From NCBI GenBank assembly GCA_916988195.3, contig CAKASQ030000039.1, positions 62,001 to 126,000 on the forward strand: a stretch of 64,000 bases of DNA. The letters run 5' to 3'. Below are positions 51,547 to 60,540 of this stretch, in pieces; position 1 is the stretch's first letter, and each line of letters starts with the position of its first letter. The notes below the pieces were generated by a model. That model was not told the origin of the DNA. It saw only the letters and a program-made list of their open reading frames with translations, and ran no database searches. The position numbers and the translations under genes were made by a program. This DNA comes from Oscillospiraceae bacterium. Its GTDB lineage: Bacteria; Bacillota; Clostridia; Oscillospirales; Oscillospiraceae.

Positions 51547-51930
51547 CTAAAGCGTATCAATCACGCCCGCAAGATACTTCGGCGATACCGACGCATAGAT
51601 AAAATTATCAACCAACTGATCCTTCACCGCCTGACGCACATCGGCGGCAAGCATTTCGTCCGCATTCTCATCCACCAGAAGCAGAACCTTGCAGACCCAA
51701 CCAAGCTGCTTTACAGCATTGCAAAGCTTGAGCCGTTCGCTCAGCTTCCAGATGCCCTGCCGGATGACCTCCATCACCAACACATTGGCACGGCAGGACC
51801 GGCACAGGGCAAGCGTTTCCTCCGGCTTTGAAGAACGGTAGACAAGAAAATCTGGGTCGCATCCCGATAGCGATTGCACGACCGCCTCCGCCAGAAGTCC
51901 GCCTTTCATATCCAGCACAATCCTTCGCAT
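51547..51930 (-). CDS. Receiver-like protein at the head of the envelope cluster
   Basis: The ATG at 51930 (127 residues) is chosen since the fold begins here; GGAGG lies 13 bases upstream. The layout of alternating strands and helices (RRIVLDMKGGLLAEAVVQSL, NVLVMEVIRQ, VCKVLLLVDEN, DNFIYASVSPKYL) resembles a CheY-type receiver, but the phosphorylation aspartate is not clear (a glutamate, VMEV, stands there). It may be a pseudo-receiver. It is the first gene of the cluster, divergent from the signalling genes. Confidence 0.6.
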   Translation of the reverse strand: MRRIVLDMKGGLLAEAVVQSLSGCDPDFLVYRSSKPEETLALCRSCRANVLVMEVIRQGIWKLSERLKLCNAVKQLGWVCKVLLLVDENADEMLAADVRQAVKDQLVDNFIYASVSPKYLAGVIDTL

Positions 51931-52091
51931 CTGCGTTTTTCCGCCTCCTTTCTCTTCTTTTGCATGCTCCATTTGTATTTTAGCTGTTATCGCTCCCTTC
52001 CGCCCCCGCCGATTGGATAGGGTTTGCAATTATTTTTTGTGCAAAGGTCATAGCCTGGCTCGATTCTCTCGGCAAAGGGGACAAAACTGTG

Positions 52092-52119
52092 TTGCCTTTT
52101 TCCGTCCGCATGATATACT
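52092..52119 (+). promoter_or_regulatory. Promoter of the sensor-kinase-regulator operon
   Basis: TTGCCT (52092-52097) and TATACT (52114-52119) are 16 bases apart, 37 bases before the start codon. Confidence 0.55.
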
Positions 52120-52155
52120 ATTCATACGAATGTGCAGAGATGGGAGGCATACGGC

Positions 52156-53802
52156 ATGAGCAAAGCGACAAAAAAGAGCCTTTTGTGTGCGCTTGGCGTG
52201 TTGGCGCTCATTGTGTTTGCCATGTGGCTCCGCTATGCAAGCCGGCATATTTTTCATTCTCCGGCTGTCAATCACCTGCGAAGCGGGATCTATGTGTTTT
52301 TGTTCAGCGCGTGGTGCTACTCCCTATGGATCCGCATCGTGCAGACGCAGGTGCGGCGCTATCTGGTGGCGATTTCGGCGCTGATGGTGCTGTGGATTCT
52401 TCTTCGCTCAATCAAATTTTCCATTGAAAACACGGATGCAGAGCGCTGGCTGTGGTATTTCTACTATTTTCCGATGCTGTTCATCCCCATGCTGGCGGTC
52501 TTCGTTTCCCGGTCGCTGGGTAAGGGAGAGGATTTTCGGCTGCCGCGGTGGACCAAGATTCTGTATCTTCCGACACTGCTGCTGCTTTTGCTCGTTCTGA
52601 CCAATGATCTGCACCAGCAGGTGTTTTCCTTCCCGTCCGGCGTTTTATCGGATCAGGAGTATCGGTATGAGAGCGGCTATTTCTTCGTGCTGGCTTGGGA
52701 GGCTCTGTGCGCGGGGTTCGCGTTTCTTTCGATGGTAAGAAACTGCCGCATCCCGCGCAGCAGGAGAATTCGCTGGCTGCCGCTGGTTCCGCTTGCGCTT
52801 TCGCTGGCCTATGCTTATGCGTATGTCAAAAAGATCCATTGGGTCTGGGTGCTTGCGGGCGATATGACGGTGTCGCAGTGCCTGATCTTTGCGAGCATCC
52901 TCGAATGCTGCATTCAATGCGGGCTGATTCAGTCCAACCTCGGATACGACGAACTTTTTGAGGCAACGAGTTTGCCTGTCCAGATTACGGATCGTGCATT
53001 TTGCTCCCAATATGTGTCTGTTGCTATGCAGGGTGCTTTGCCGCAAAGCGAGCTGCGGCAGATGCAGCACGATACCGTCCATCTGGGCGACGATACGCTT
53101 TTGAAGCGGCACAAGCTGCGCCGCGGCTGGGTGTTCTGGAAAGAGGACATCTCCGCACTGAATCAGATCCGAAAGGAGCTGGAGCTGACAAGGGATGAGC
53201 TGCGCGATACCGGCGATGTTCTGGCGGCAGAGAATGCACAGCGCGCAAGATGGCTGAAGCTGACGGAGGAAAACCACCTGTACGACATGATGGAGACGCA
53301 GACCGCCCGGCAAATCGCGATGCTGCGGGATCTGCTGGCTGAATTGCAGAAGACGGAAGATTCCGGCAGAGCCAGACACCTGCTCGGGCAGGTCATCATC
53401 ATCGGAACCTACATCAAGCGTAGAAGCAACCTGATTTTTGTCGGCGTGCAGCGCGGTTCAATCAGTGTGCAGGAGCTTCGGCTGTGTCTCAATGAATCTT
53501 CCGAGAATATCATTGTCTATGGCGCCGACTGCAAGACGATTATCAAGGGGGACGGTCAGCTTACCGTCGAGCAGGCAACGCAGGTCTACGACCTGTTTGA
53601 AGCGGTTGTGGAGGTGGAACTGGAATCGCTGCGTGCGCTGCTGATCTCCGTAGAGGTCGGCGCACAAGTGGAAGTGACTCTCTGCGTTTCAGCGGCGGAG
53701 TCGCTCTGCGGGCTGCGTGCGCGGTTTCCAGATCTGGAATGGGAGCAGGATGAGGACGGACTGCAATATGTGACGCGGAAGCTGGAAAGATCGAGGGGGT
53801 AA
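52156..53802 (+). CDS. 7TM sensor protein lacking a kinase ATPase domain
   Basis: The ATG at 52156 has GGGAGG 8 bases upstream; 548 residues. Seven hydrophobic helices lie between about 8 and 250, as in 7TM histidine-kinase sensors; a PAS-like part (SLPVQITDRAFCSQYVS) and a coiled coil (IRKELELTRDELRDTGDVLAAEN) follow. The C-terminal 150 residues have no N, G or F boxes of an ATPase. The kinase core is coded by the next gene, 6 bases downstream, so the sensor is split into two proteins. Confidence 0.75.
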   Translation: MSKATKKSLLCALGVLALIVFAMWLRYASRHIFHSPAVNHLRSGIYVFLFSAWCYSLWIRIVQTQVRRYLVAISALMVLWILLRSIKFSIENTDAERWLWYFYYFPMLFIPMLAVFVSRSLGKGEDFRLPRWTKILYLPTLLLLLLVLTNDLHQQVFSFPSGVLSDQEYRYESGYFFVLAWEALCAGFAFLSMVRNCRIPRSRRIRWLPLVPLALSLAYAYAYVKKIHWVWVLAGDMTVSQCLIFASILECCIQCGLIQSNLGYDELFEATSLPVQITDRAFCSQYVSVAMQGALPQSELRQMQHDTVHLGDDTLLKRHKLRRGWVFWKEDISALNQIRKELELTRDELRDTGDVLAAENAQRARWLKLTEENHLYDMMETQTARQIAMLRDLLAELQKTEDSGRARHLLGQVIIIGTYIKRRSNLIFVGVQRGSISVQELRLCLNESSENIIVYGADCKTIIKGDGQLTVEQATQVYDLFEAVVEVELESLRALLISVEVGAQVEVTLCVSAAESLCGLRARFPDLEWEQDEDGLQYVTRKLERSRG

Positions 53803-53808
53803 AGGCGT

Positions 53809-54777
53809 ATGGACAGGATTAAGGAAAGCTTCGACAGTCTGCCCATCGCGGCCTGCTTCTTCGATAAAAACGGCGTGGTGCGGCTCATCAACCGCCGGAT
53901 GCTTGCCATTGCAAACTGGCTGCGAAAAGGCGGCATACAGTCGCTTGCAGAGATGCAGAGCGCCCTGCACGCGCCGCCCGCAAACGTGCGCTGTCTGGAT
54001 CTGCGCCTTCGGATCTACCGCTTTCCGGACGGGAAGGCGCTGCGCTTTGCGCAGGAGCAGATCACAACAAAAGCGGGCGTCCGCTATACGCAGATCACTG
54101 CCGCAGACGTTACAGAGCTGATCCGGAAGCAGAACCAGCTGAAAGCGGAAAACGCGAAGCTGGCGGAGGCAAATGAGCGGCTTCGGCTGCTGCTTGTGCA
54201 GATGCCGGAGATCATCCGGGAGGAAGAGACGCTGGCGATGAAGCTGCGTGTGCACGATGACATTGGACACAGTATTCTCGCGGCACGCCGTGTGCTGCTC
54301 CAGCACACGGACCTGAAGGAACTTCGTGCAAACGCAGCGCTGTGGGAACAGTCCATTTCTGTGCTTTATCGCTCCAGCCAGATATCGGCGCAATCCGAAC
54401 CGCTGGAGGCGGCGAAAAAACGAGCGGAAGAATTGGGCGTTAGCGTTCTGCTGACAGGCAATGAGCCGCAAAGGCAGTGGATGCGCACACTGAGCGCATT
54501 GGCGATCTGCGAATGTGCGGCAAACTGTGTCCGCCACGCAGATGGCACAGAATTGTATGTGCACTTTTGGCAGAAGCCGGACTGTATGGAGATTGTCCTG
54601 ACCAACAACGGTGCGGCGCCGAAGGAAAAGATCACAGAAGGCGGAGGCCTTTCCATGCTGCGTCAACGGATAGAAGAAGCAGGTGGCAAAATGGAGGTTT
54701 GGAGCATCCCTCGCTTTAAGCTGATGCTCCGTCTGCCGGAACAGGAGGAAGCAGCGCATGAGAGTGATGATCGTTGA
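53809..54777 (+). CDS. Sensor histidine kinase core (PAS, HisKA_3-like, HATPase)
   Basis: The protein has 322 residues and no membrane segment. N-terminal PAS-like part (SLPIAACFFDKNGVVRLINRR), a coiled coil, then the phosphorylation region LRVHDDIGHSILAARRVLL, typical of NarL-type kinases. The ATPase domain has ECAANCVRHADG and GGGLSMLRQRIEEAGG. It probably receives the signal from the 7TM protein encoded upstream and phosphorylates the regulator encoded downstream, whose start it overlaps by 20 bases. Confidence 0.85.
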   Translation: MDRIKESFDSLPIAACFFDKNGVVRLINRRMLAIANWLRKGGIQSLAEMQSALHAPPANVRCLDLRLRIYRFPDGKALRFAQEQITTKAGVRYTQITAADVTELIRKQNQLKAENAKLAEANERLRLLLVQMPEIIREEETLAMKLRVHDDIGHSILAARRVLLQHTDLKELRANAALWEQSISVLYRSSQISAQSEPLEAAKKRAEELGVSVLLTGNEPQRQWMRTLSALAICECAANCVRHADGTELYVHFWQKPDCMEIVLTNNGAAPKEKITEGGGLSMLRQRIEEAGGKMEVWSIPRFKLMLRLPEQEEAAHESDDR

Positions 54778-55384
54778 AGACCAGACCATGATCCGCAGTC
54801 TGCTGGAAAGCTATTTCCGCGTCGAGGACGGATACCGGATCACGGCGTCCATCCCCGGTGCAAAGCAGGCGGTTGAGGTGTGCCGAACGAGCTCTGTCGA
54901 TCTGATTTTGATGGATGTGCAAACGGAGAACCGCGAGAACGGCCTGACTGCCGTTCGCCAGATCAAAGCGATACAGCCGAAGAGCAAAATTATTGTTGTG
55001 ACCTCACTGATCGACTGCGCTGTTCTGGACGAGGCAAAGAGGGCCGGGGCCGACAGCCTGTGGTATAAGGACTCTACGCAGAAGCGTTTGATGGATGTTG
55101 TCCGGCAAACGATGGCGGGGGAACATATCTTTCCGGACGCACCTCCGACGGTTGAGATCGGCATGGCAAAAAGCACGGAATTTACAAAGACGGAATTGAA
55201 GGTTCTGCGGCATCTGCTGCGGGGCCTGTCTTACACGCGCATCGCGGCAGAGATGGGCTGCGAGATGTCGACGGTCAAATTCCATGTGGCAAACATGCTG
55301 CAAAAAACCGGGCTGGAAAACAAACTTCAGCTTGCACTGGCAGTCAGCGACGTCAAGCTGATCGTCGATCTGACGGAAGAGTGA
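54758..55384 (+). CDS. NarL/LuxR-family response regulator
   Basis: The protein has 208 residues. The receiver has VEDQ at the start and the phosphorylation site in LILMDVQTE. The C-terminal LuxR helix-turn-helix is FTKTELKVLRHLLRGLSYTRIAAEM with STVKFHVANML. It ends the three-gene signalling unit and is a good candidate regulator of the divergent envelope cluster. Confidence 0.92.
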   Translation: MRVMIVEDQTMIRSLLESYFRVEDGYRITASIPGAKQAVEVCRTSSVDLILMDVQTENRENGLTAVRQIKAIQPKSKIIVVTSLIDCAVLDEAKRAGADSLWYKDSTQKRLMDVVRQTMAGEHIFPDAPPTVEIGMAKSTEFTKTELKVLRHLLRGLSYTRIAAEMGCEMSTVKFHVANMLQKTGLENKLQLALAVSDVKLIVDLTEE

Positions 55385-55387
55385 TGG

Positions 55388-55546
55388 GATTTGTTGCGTA
55401 TCCAAATGTTCCGCTGATCGCCTTTGGCTGCAAATCCAAATGATTCCATTCGTGAGACGATCGCAGCAGGTGCGAATGCAATCACCTACACACCGCCGTC
55501 CACACAGGAGCTGTTTCAGCAGATCATGGCTGCTTACCGGGAATAA
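55388..55546 (+). pseudogene. C-terminal remnant of a second TIM-barrel gene
   Basis: The frame from about 55430 reads ANPNDSIRETIAAGANAITYTPPS and ends ELFQQIMAAYRE with a TAA at 55544-55546. This aligns with the C-terminus of the TIM-barrel gene at 31799-32467 (GPNDETILKTIRAGANAITYSPPS). Just upstream, YPNVPLIAFG is in another frame, so there is at least one frameshift. The rest of the gene is gone. Confidence 0.75.
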
Positions 55547-55606
55547 AAGGACTATGATTCAGTTCTTGCGCAGCCGGGCGGCCGACCCTATGAACGGCAG
55601 ATAGAA

Positions 55607-55649
55607 AAGATCCTCTGTTGGAGCCAGCCGGCTGCCAACAGAGGATCTT
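55607..55649. terminator. Strong hairpin terminator
   Basis: AAGATCCTCTGTTGG and CCAACAGAGGATCTT form a perfect 15-base stem, followed by a T-rich stretch. It lies between the TIM-barrel remnant and the convergent kinase gene. Confidence 0.8.
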
Positions 55650-55786
55650 CATTTATGCGGTATCAAATAGGGAAAGATGAATCAAACCATTCTGATATTT
55701 GAAAGACTTCGCCAAGCTGCCAGTGGTTGACGGAGTTGTTTCAGACACCGTCCGTGAAGGCATTTGCCGGAGCTTCACGCGCAAGT

Positions 55787-56920
55787 CTATTGCACCGGCA
55801 GCTCCACTGCAAGGGTGGAGCCCTTCTCCGAGCTTGCTTCCACCCATACGCAGCCGCCGTGGAGGTCGGCAATCTCCCAGACTAACGAAAGGCCCAATCC
55901 CGTGCCGCCGTACTCCCGGCTGCGAGACTTGTCCACGCGGAAGAATGGCTGGAAGATGCTCTGCTGATACTTCTCCGGGATGCCGCAGCCGGTGTCGGAG
56001 ACACGGATCAGAATCTTTTCCGGCTCCTGCGTGACTGTGACCCGCACCGAGCCGCCTGGACGATTGTATTTGACGGCATTCTCTGTCAGATTGAAGAGCA
56101 GCCGGTAGATCAGCGCGTCGCTGCCGGTCATGACGCCGTCGCCATCTGCCGTCAGCGTGATGCCGCGCTTCTCCGCCAACGGCGTGAGGTCTGTGAAGAT
56201 CTCCTCGACCATGGGCGCAAGCTGAATCCGTTCGTTCCGCGACACCTGCTGCAGGTTGCTCATTTCCAGCAGTGTTTTTGTCATCTGAGTCAGCCGCTCC
56301 GTCTGCTCTCGCAACAAAGAAAGAAATGCTGCTGTTTCCGGCAGTACGTCGGGGTGCTCTGCGGAGAACAACTCCAGCTGCGCCTGCATCAGCGCAAGCG
56401 GTGTGCGCAGCTCGTGGGCGGCGTTGCCAGTGAACTGCCGCTGGGCGGCAAAGGCGTTGTTCAGCCGTTCAAGCATCTGATTGAAGGACTGACTCAACTG
56501 CCGGAACTCCGGAAGAACATCTTCATCAATCTTCATATCCGCCAGATTGTTCAGCTGCACCTTCTCCACCTGCGAGGCAAAGCTGCGCAGAGGCTTGAGG
56601 GCGCGTCCGCTGACGAAGTAGGCAAGAATGCCGCTCAATACCGTCACAGCCATCGTGATGTACCAGTTGGTGGTACGGAAGCGCCCCTGCGCCCCATCGA
56701 CGACGATGGTCAGCTCCTCGTCCGGCGCTATGAGCTGCGGATCAAAGCTTACCATGTCTTCTTCATTCAGAATCACAGTGCCGCCTTGCAAGGTGTTCGC
56801 GATCGTGTCCATATAATACACGCCGGAGGAGCAGAGCAGCAGATTCATGGCAACGCAGGTGACGCCGATGAGAAGGACGGTCATCAGTGTGATGCGCCAT
56901 TGCAGGGAAATTTTTCTCAT
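55787..56920 (-). CDS. Sensor histidine kinase (HAMP, HisKA, HATPase)
   Basis: The protein has 377 residues. Two membrane helices (about 10-30 and 85-105) flank a 55-residue outer loop; HAMP follows, then the histidine in GNAAHELRTPLALMQ. ATPase motifs are NLTENAVKYNRPGG, SDTGCGIP and GGTGLGLSLVWEI. It overlaps the response regulator gene in ATGA. It may control the redox operon that is divergent to it. Confidence 0.92.
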   Translation of the reverse strand: MRKISLQWRITLMTVLLIGVTCVAMNLLLCSSGVYYMDTIANTLQGGTVILNEEDMVSFDPQLIAPDEELTIVVDGAQGRFRTTNWYITMAVTVLSGILAYFVSGRALKPLRSFASQVEKVQLNNLADMKIDEDVLPEFRQLSQSFNQMLERLNNAFAAQRQFTGNAAHELRTPLALMQAQLELFSAEHPDVLPETAAFLSLLREQTERLTQMTKTLLEMSNLQQVSRNERIQLAPMVEEIFTDLTPLAEKRGITLTADGDGVMTGSDALIYRLLFNLTENAVKYNRPGGSVRVTVTQEPEKILIRVSDTGCGIPEKYQQSIFQPFFRVDKSRSREYGGTGLGLSLVWEIADLHGGCVWVEASSEKGSTLAVELPVQ

Positions 56921-57594
56921 GCCTCCTCCCCTCCCATCAGATAGCCCTCACCGATGCGGTTGCGGATGGGGTCATAGCCAAGTGCGGTACGCAGTTTTTT
57001 GCGCAGAGCGGAGATATGTACCCGGATGGAGTTGCTGAAGCTGTCCACGCTGTTGTCCCAGACATGATCCATCAGCTCCTCCTGACTCACCGGCCGCCCC
57101 TGATGTACCATTAAATATTCCAATATCCCCGTTTCCTTGCGGGTCAGCGTCAGGGCCTGGCCATTGACGGAAGCGGTGCGGGAGCACGTGTCGAAGGCTA
57201 AATCTCCGCAGGTCAGCAGCACGTCCTGCTGCGTGAACTGCCGCAGGGTCAGGCTGCGGATACGGGCTTCCAGCTCGGCAAGATGAAAGGGCTTTGCCAG
57301 ATAGTCGTTTGCCCCGGCGTCCAGTCCCTGCACCTTGTCCTCTACCTCGCTGCGGGCGGAGAGAATCAGGACTCTCGTCTCCCGGTCTGTCTGCCGCAGG
57401 GTGCGCAGCACCGTCATGCCGTCCTTGCCCGGCAGGTTCAGATCCAGAAGCACCAGATCGTATCGTTCCACACCAAGAAGCTCCAGCGCCTTCTCCCCGT
57501 CGTAGCAGCAGTCTACACTATATGCCAAACGCCGCAGGCTGCGGACGATAGTCTCGCACAGGGCGCGCTCGTCTTCAATAACCAAAAGATGCAT
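56917..57594 (-). CDS. OmpR-family response regulator
   Basis: The protein has 225 residues; AAGGAGG upstream. Receiver: VIEDE, phosphorylation site in LVLLDLNLPG and AKPFHLAE. The winged helix contains LTRKETGILEYLMVHQG and SNSIRVHISALRKKLR. It faces the electron-transfer operon across 146 bases that contain an inverted repeat (57663-57682), a possible binding site. Confidence 0.93.
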   Translation of the reverse strand: MHLLVIEDERALCETIVRSLRRLAYSVDCCYDGEKALELLGVERYDLVLLDLNLPGKDGMTVLRTLRQTDRETRVLILSARSEVEDKVQGLDAGANDYLAKPFHLAELEARIRSLTLRQFTQQDVLLTCGDLAFDTCSRTASVNGQALTLTRKETGILEYLMVHQGRPVSQEELMDHVWDNSVDSFSNSIRVHISALRKKLRTALGYDPIRNRIGEGYLMGGEEA

Positions 57595-57662
57595 GAAAGC
57601 CCTCCTTTATAAGCTTTATTCATTTGATTGTCTTCAGTATAGCAGAAACAGATAAGGTTTGT

Positions 57663-57682
57663 GTTAAGTTTCTGTTCTTAAC
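57663..57682. promoter_or_regulatory. Inverted repeat between the two-component pair and the redox operon
   Basis: GTTAAG (57663-57668) and CTTAAC (57677-57682) are separated by 8 bases. The position between divergent units suggests an operator for the OmpR-type regulator. No experiment supports this. Confidence 0.35.
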
Positions 57683-57740
57683 AGGGACTTTATCTCTCCC
57701 GTGCTATGATGGAAGCACAAAACGGAAAGGGTGATGAAAC

Positions 57741-57887
57741 TTGAGTCACAGAAAGAAGGCAGCGGCGCAGGTCGCGCTTCTGCTCGCCGGAGTCGCCATG
57801 CTGTGCTTCGGCGTCTGGCGCGGCGAGGCGGCAACGGTGCTGAGCAAAGCAATCAAATTATGTCTGGAGTGTGTGGGCATTGGGTAA
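57741..57887 (+). CDS. CD1871A-type CXXC membrane peptide
   Basis: The start is TTG after GGAAAGGGTGATG; 48 residues: a basic N-terminus, one membrane helix (VALLLAGVAMLCFGV) and RGEAATVLSKAIKLCLECVGIG at the end, with a CXXC motif. This is the CD1871A family, which regularly stands before a membrane 4Fe-4S protein and a TlpA-like protein, as here. Its 3' end overlaps the next gene. It is too short for usual ORF cut-offs. Confidence 0.8.
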   Translation: MSHRKKAAAQVALLLAGVAMLCFGVWRGEAATVLSKAIKLCLECVGIG

Positions 57888-58788
57888 GAAGGTTTCGGGC
57901 ATCTCACAGGCCATGTCCCGCTTCCGGGGCTGGATCCAGGCAGGGGCAACCTTATTGACAAACCTGCATCTGCCGAACTTCCTCAAGGGCGGACTGTATC
58001 AGGGCGGCGGGAAAACCGTCTGCGTGCCGGGGCTGAACTGCTACTCCTGCCCGGCAGCCTCCGGTGCCTGTCCCATCGGGGCGTTTCAGGCGGTGGTGGG
58101 CTCGTCAAAGTTTCGCTTTTCCTATTATATCACAGGCTTTCTCATCCTGTTAGGGGTTTTGCTGGGACGCTTTATCTGCGGTTTTCTGTGCCCCTTCGGC
58201 TGGCTTCAGGAGCTGCTGCATAAGATCCCGACAAAGAAGCTCTCCACGAAAAAGCTCAAGCCCCTGCGATATCTGAAATATGCCGTTTTGCTGGTGATGG
58301 TATTCCTGCTGCCGGCGTTCCTTGTGAACGACGTGGGCATGGGCGATCCGTTCTTCTGCAAGTACCTCTGTCCGCAGGGCGTGCTGGAGGGAGCTATCCC
58401 GCTGTCCCTTGCCAATTCCGGCATCCGGGCGGCATTGGGCAGCCTGTTTACCTGGAAGTTCAGCATCCTGATTGCGGTAATCGTGCTGAGTGTGCTGTTC
58501 TACCGTCCCTTCTGCAAGTGGCTGTGCCCGCTGGGCGCGTTTTACGCGCTTTTTAACAGAGTCTCGCTGTTTCAGATGAAGGTGGATAAGCATAAGTGCA
58601 TCTCCTGCGGGAAATGCGCCAGAGCCTGCAAGATGGACGTGGACGTGACAAAAACGCCCAACCATACCGAGTGCATCCGCTGCGGGATGTGCATCCGCGC
58701 CTGTCCGACGAACGCCGTGTGCTTCCGCTACGGCTTCGGCAACGGGAAAGAAAATACAACAAAAATAAATACGGAGGAATCAAAATGA
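57871..58788 (+). CDS. Membrane 4Fe-4S ferredoxin-type protein (NapH/CcoG-like)
   Basis: The start is a GTG at 57871 after GGAG, or less likely the ATG at 57913. Up to 305 residues. It has cysteines in NCYSCPAASGACPIGA, four or five membrane helices with CGFLCPFGWLQELL and CKWLCPLGAFYALF, and two C-terminal 4Fe-4S motifs (CISCGKCARAC, CIRCGMCIRACP). It should carry electrons across or along the membrane to the TlpA-like lipoprotein. Its stop overlaps the next start (ATGA). Confidence 0.88.
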   Translation: MWALGKKVSGISQAMSRFRGWIQAGATLLTNLHLPNFLKGGLYQGGGKTVCVPGLNCYSCPAASGACPIGAFQAVVGSSKFRFSYYITGFLILLGVLLGRFICGFLCPFGWLQELLHKIPTKKLSTKKLKPLRYLKYAVLLVMVFLLPAFLVNDVGMGDPFFCKYLCPQGVLEGAIPLSLANSGIRAALGSLFTWKFSILIAVIVLSVLFYRPFCKWLCPLGAFYALFNRVSLFQMKVDKHKCISCGKCARACKMDVDVTKTPNHTECIRCGMCIRACPTNAVCFRYGFGNGKENTTKINTEESK

Positions 58789-59720
58789 AGTTTAAAAAGT
58801 TTACTGCGCTGCTGCTGGCGGCCTTGCTGGTGCTGTCTTTGGCGGCCTGCGGCACAAAGGACAACGATAAAAAAGCGGATATGAGCAGCAATGACTCTGC
58901 CATGACCGACGAGCCCAAAAATGCCGAGGAGGCACTTGCTCTGCACAAAAAGCTGCTGGAACAGGAGAACGCGATTCTGTCGGAAAATACCGAGCTGTGG
59001 GAAAAGGTCTTTATGGAGGCCGACAAGGGCATGGTCATGATCGAGGACGGGAAAAACTACGGCGAGTTCCTGCTGGATACCGTCGAGGCCGCTAAAGAGC
59101 AGTTCACCGACAAGGAGTATACGTGGCTGAAGGAGTCAGCCACGGAGATCAGCAATATTGAAAACAAGCTGACTGCGTTGGAGGAAACGTACCCTGAGAT
59201 TGTGGACGACGCAATGAACGGCAATATGATGGCGGCACCCGATGACGGCAGTATGCAAAAGTTTCCCGCCTTTGAGGGCAAAGACTTGGATGGGAACATG
59301 GTGAAAAGCGACGAACTGTTCTCCGGCAACGCCGTCACTGTCGTGAATTTCTGGTTCACCACTTGCAATCCCTGCGTGGGAGAGCTTGCCGAGCTGGACG
59401 CGCTGAACAAGGAGCTTGCGGGGAAGGGCGGCGCGCTCATCGGCGTCAATACGTTTACGCTTGACGGCGACGAAGCGGCAATCTCAGAGGCGAAAGATGT
59501 GCTGGCCAAGAAGGGCGCGACCTATCAGAACGTGTATTTCGCTTCCGACGGCGAGGCCGGAAAATTCGTAACCAACATCTTCGCCTATCCCACCACCTAT
59601 GTGGTGGATCGAAACGGCAACATCGTCGGCGACCCCATCGTAGGCGCCATCACGGAAGAGAAGCAGGCGGAAACGCTGCAAAAGCTCATCGACCAGGCTC
59701 TTGCCGCCGATATGGGCTGA
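58785..59720 (+). CDS. TlpA-like thioredoxin-fold lipoprotein
   Basis: The ATG at 58785 follows GGAGG; 311 residues. Lipobox LAAC with cysteine 22, an acidic helical spacer (about 40-150), then a TlpA domain (about 155-311) with the redox motif TTCNPC (C194, C197) and cis-proline in AYPTTYVVD. It should work outside the membrane as a thiol oxidoreductase that receives electrons from the membrane iron-sulfur protein. Confidence 0.9.
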   Translation: MKFKKFTALLLAALLVLSLAACGTKDNDKKADMSSNDSAMTDEPKNAEEALALHKKLLEQENAILSENTELWEKVFMEADKGMVMIEDGKNYGEFLLDTVEAAKEQFTDKEYTWLKESATEISNIENKLTALEETYPEIVDDAMNGNMMAAPDDGSMQKFPAFEGKDLDGNMVKSDELFSGNAVTVVNFWFTTCNPCVGELAELDALNKELAGKGGALIGVNTFTLDGDEAAISEAKDVLAKKGATYQNVYFASDGEAGKFVTNIFAYPTTYVVDRNGNIVGDPIVGAITEEKQAETLQKLIDQALAADMG

Positions 59721-59760
59721 CAAACAGATCGATCTGCTCAAATGGTTTTTGTTTGAACAT

Positions 59761-59798
59761 AAAAACAGCGCACCCGGACGCGAAGGTCGGGTGCGCTG
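59761..59798 (-). terminator. Terminator of the phosphoribosyltransferase gene
   Basis: CAGCGCACCCG and CGGGTGCGCTG form an 11-base stem; five T residues follow on the minus strand. It also lies after the TlpA gene on the plus strand. Confidence 0.85.
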
Positions 59799-59811
59799 CC
59801 TGTCTGAAGGA

Positions 59812-60450
59812 TCATCGGAAGGTGGAAAGGCCATAGCTGTTCGCCAGCGCGTCAATTCGCTGCCCGGCTTTGCACATTCGGCACTCGCCGGTTGGATAGG
59901 TCTCATAGCCCGGGATATCGGCAGGCGTGAACAGACTTAATACCGGGATGCCGTCCAGGTCAGGGATCGCGCTGAAAACAGCTGCAACGCCCTGAATTTT
60001 GCCGCCATAGTATTGGATGCATTCCAGGGCGCGTCGCGCGGTTTTGCCGGAATTGACTGTGGAAATCAGCAGAAGCGCATTCTTTCCTTGAATCATTGGC
60101 ACTAGATTCTCACGGAAAAGCAGCTGGCCGTTGGAGTCGTACTCCGGCGTGACAACGCAGATACTCACGTTATTGTTGACAGAGAACAGAATCTTCTGCG
60201 TCAGCTGCCGGGCTAGAAACGCACCGATAACCTCGCTGCCATCCATGCAGATAATGGTGTCGATCGACTTTTCGTAGATGTAATGGTTTGCGAGCGCAAG
60301 CGCCGTGTCGTGCGCCAGACTGTATTCGTGCTTCAGCCGTGTGATGTCAAGGTAATGACTGTTATGGGAATGTCGGGTCGCAAAATGACCATGGAATGCA
60401 ATGAGTTCGAGATTCGGATTCTCTCTGGAACGGATGGCTTGTGTACGCAT
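59812..60450 (-). CDS. Orotate-phosphoribosyltransferase-like protein
   Basis: The ATG at 60450 has AAGGAGG 8 bases upstream; 212 residues. The type I phosphoribosyltransferase features are IDTIICMDGSEVIGAFLA and LISTVNSGKTARRALECIQYYGG, the latter the PRPP-binding loop region, though the usual acidic pair of that loop is replaced. The C-terminus has ECRMCKAGQRID, a CxxC pair not typical of PyrE. It may be a diverged or regulatory member. It stands alone. Confidence 0.7.
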   Translation of the reverse strand: MRTQAIRSRENPNLELIAFHGHFATRHSHNSHYLDITRLKHEYSLAHDTALALANHYIYEKSIDTIICMDGSEVIGAFLARQLTQKILFSVNNNVSICVVTPEYDSNGQLLFRENLVPMIQGKNALLLISTVNSGKTARRALECIQYYGGKIQGVAAVFSAIPDLDGIPVLSLFTPADIPGYETYPTGECRMCKAGQRIDALANSYGLSTFR

Positions 60451-60540
60451 AGACAATACCTCCTTGCATATTCACGTCGGAATGGCAGCGGGTGCAGGCG
60501 GGGTAAAGCTGTTTTCATATGGGTTTCCTGTGGTGGTTAT

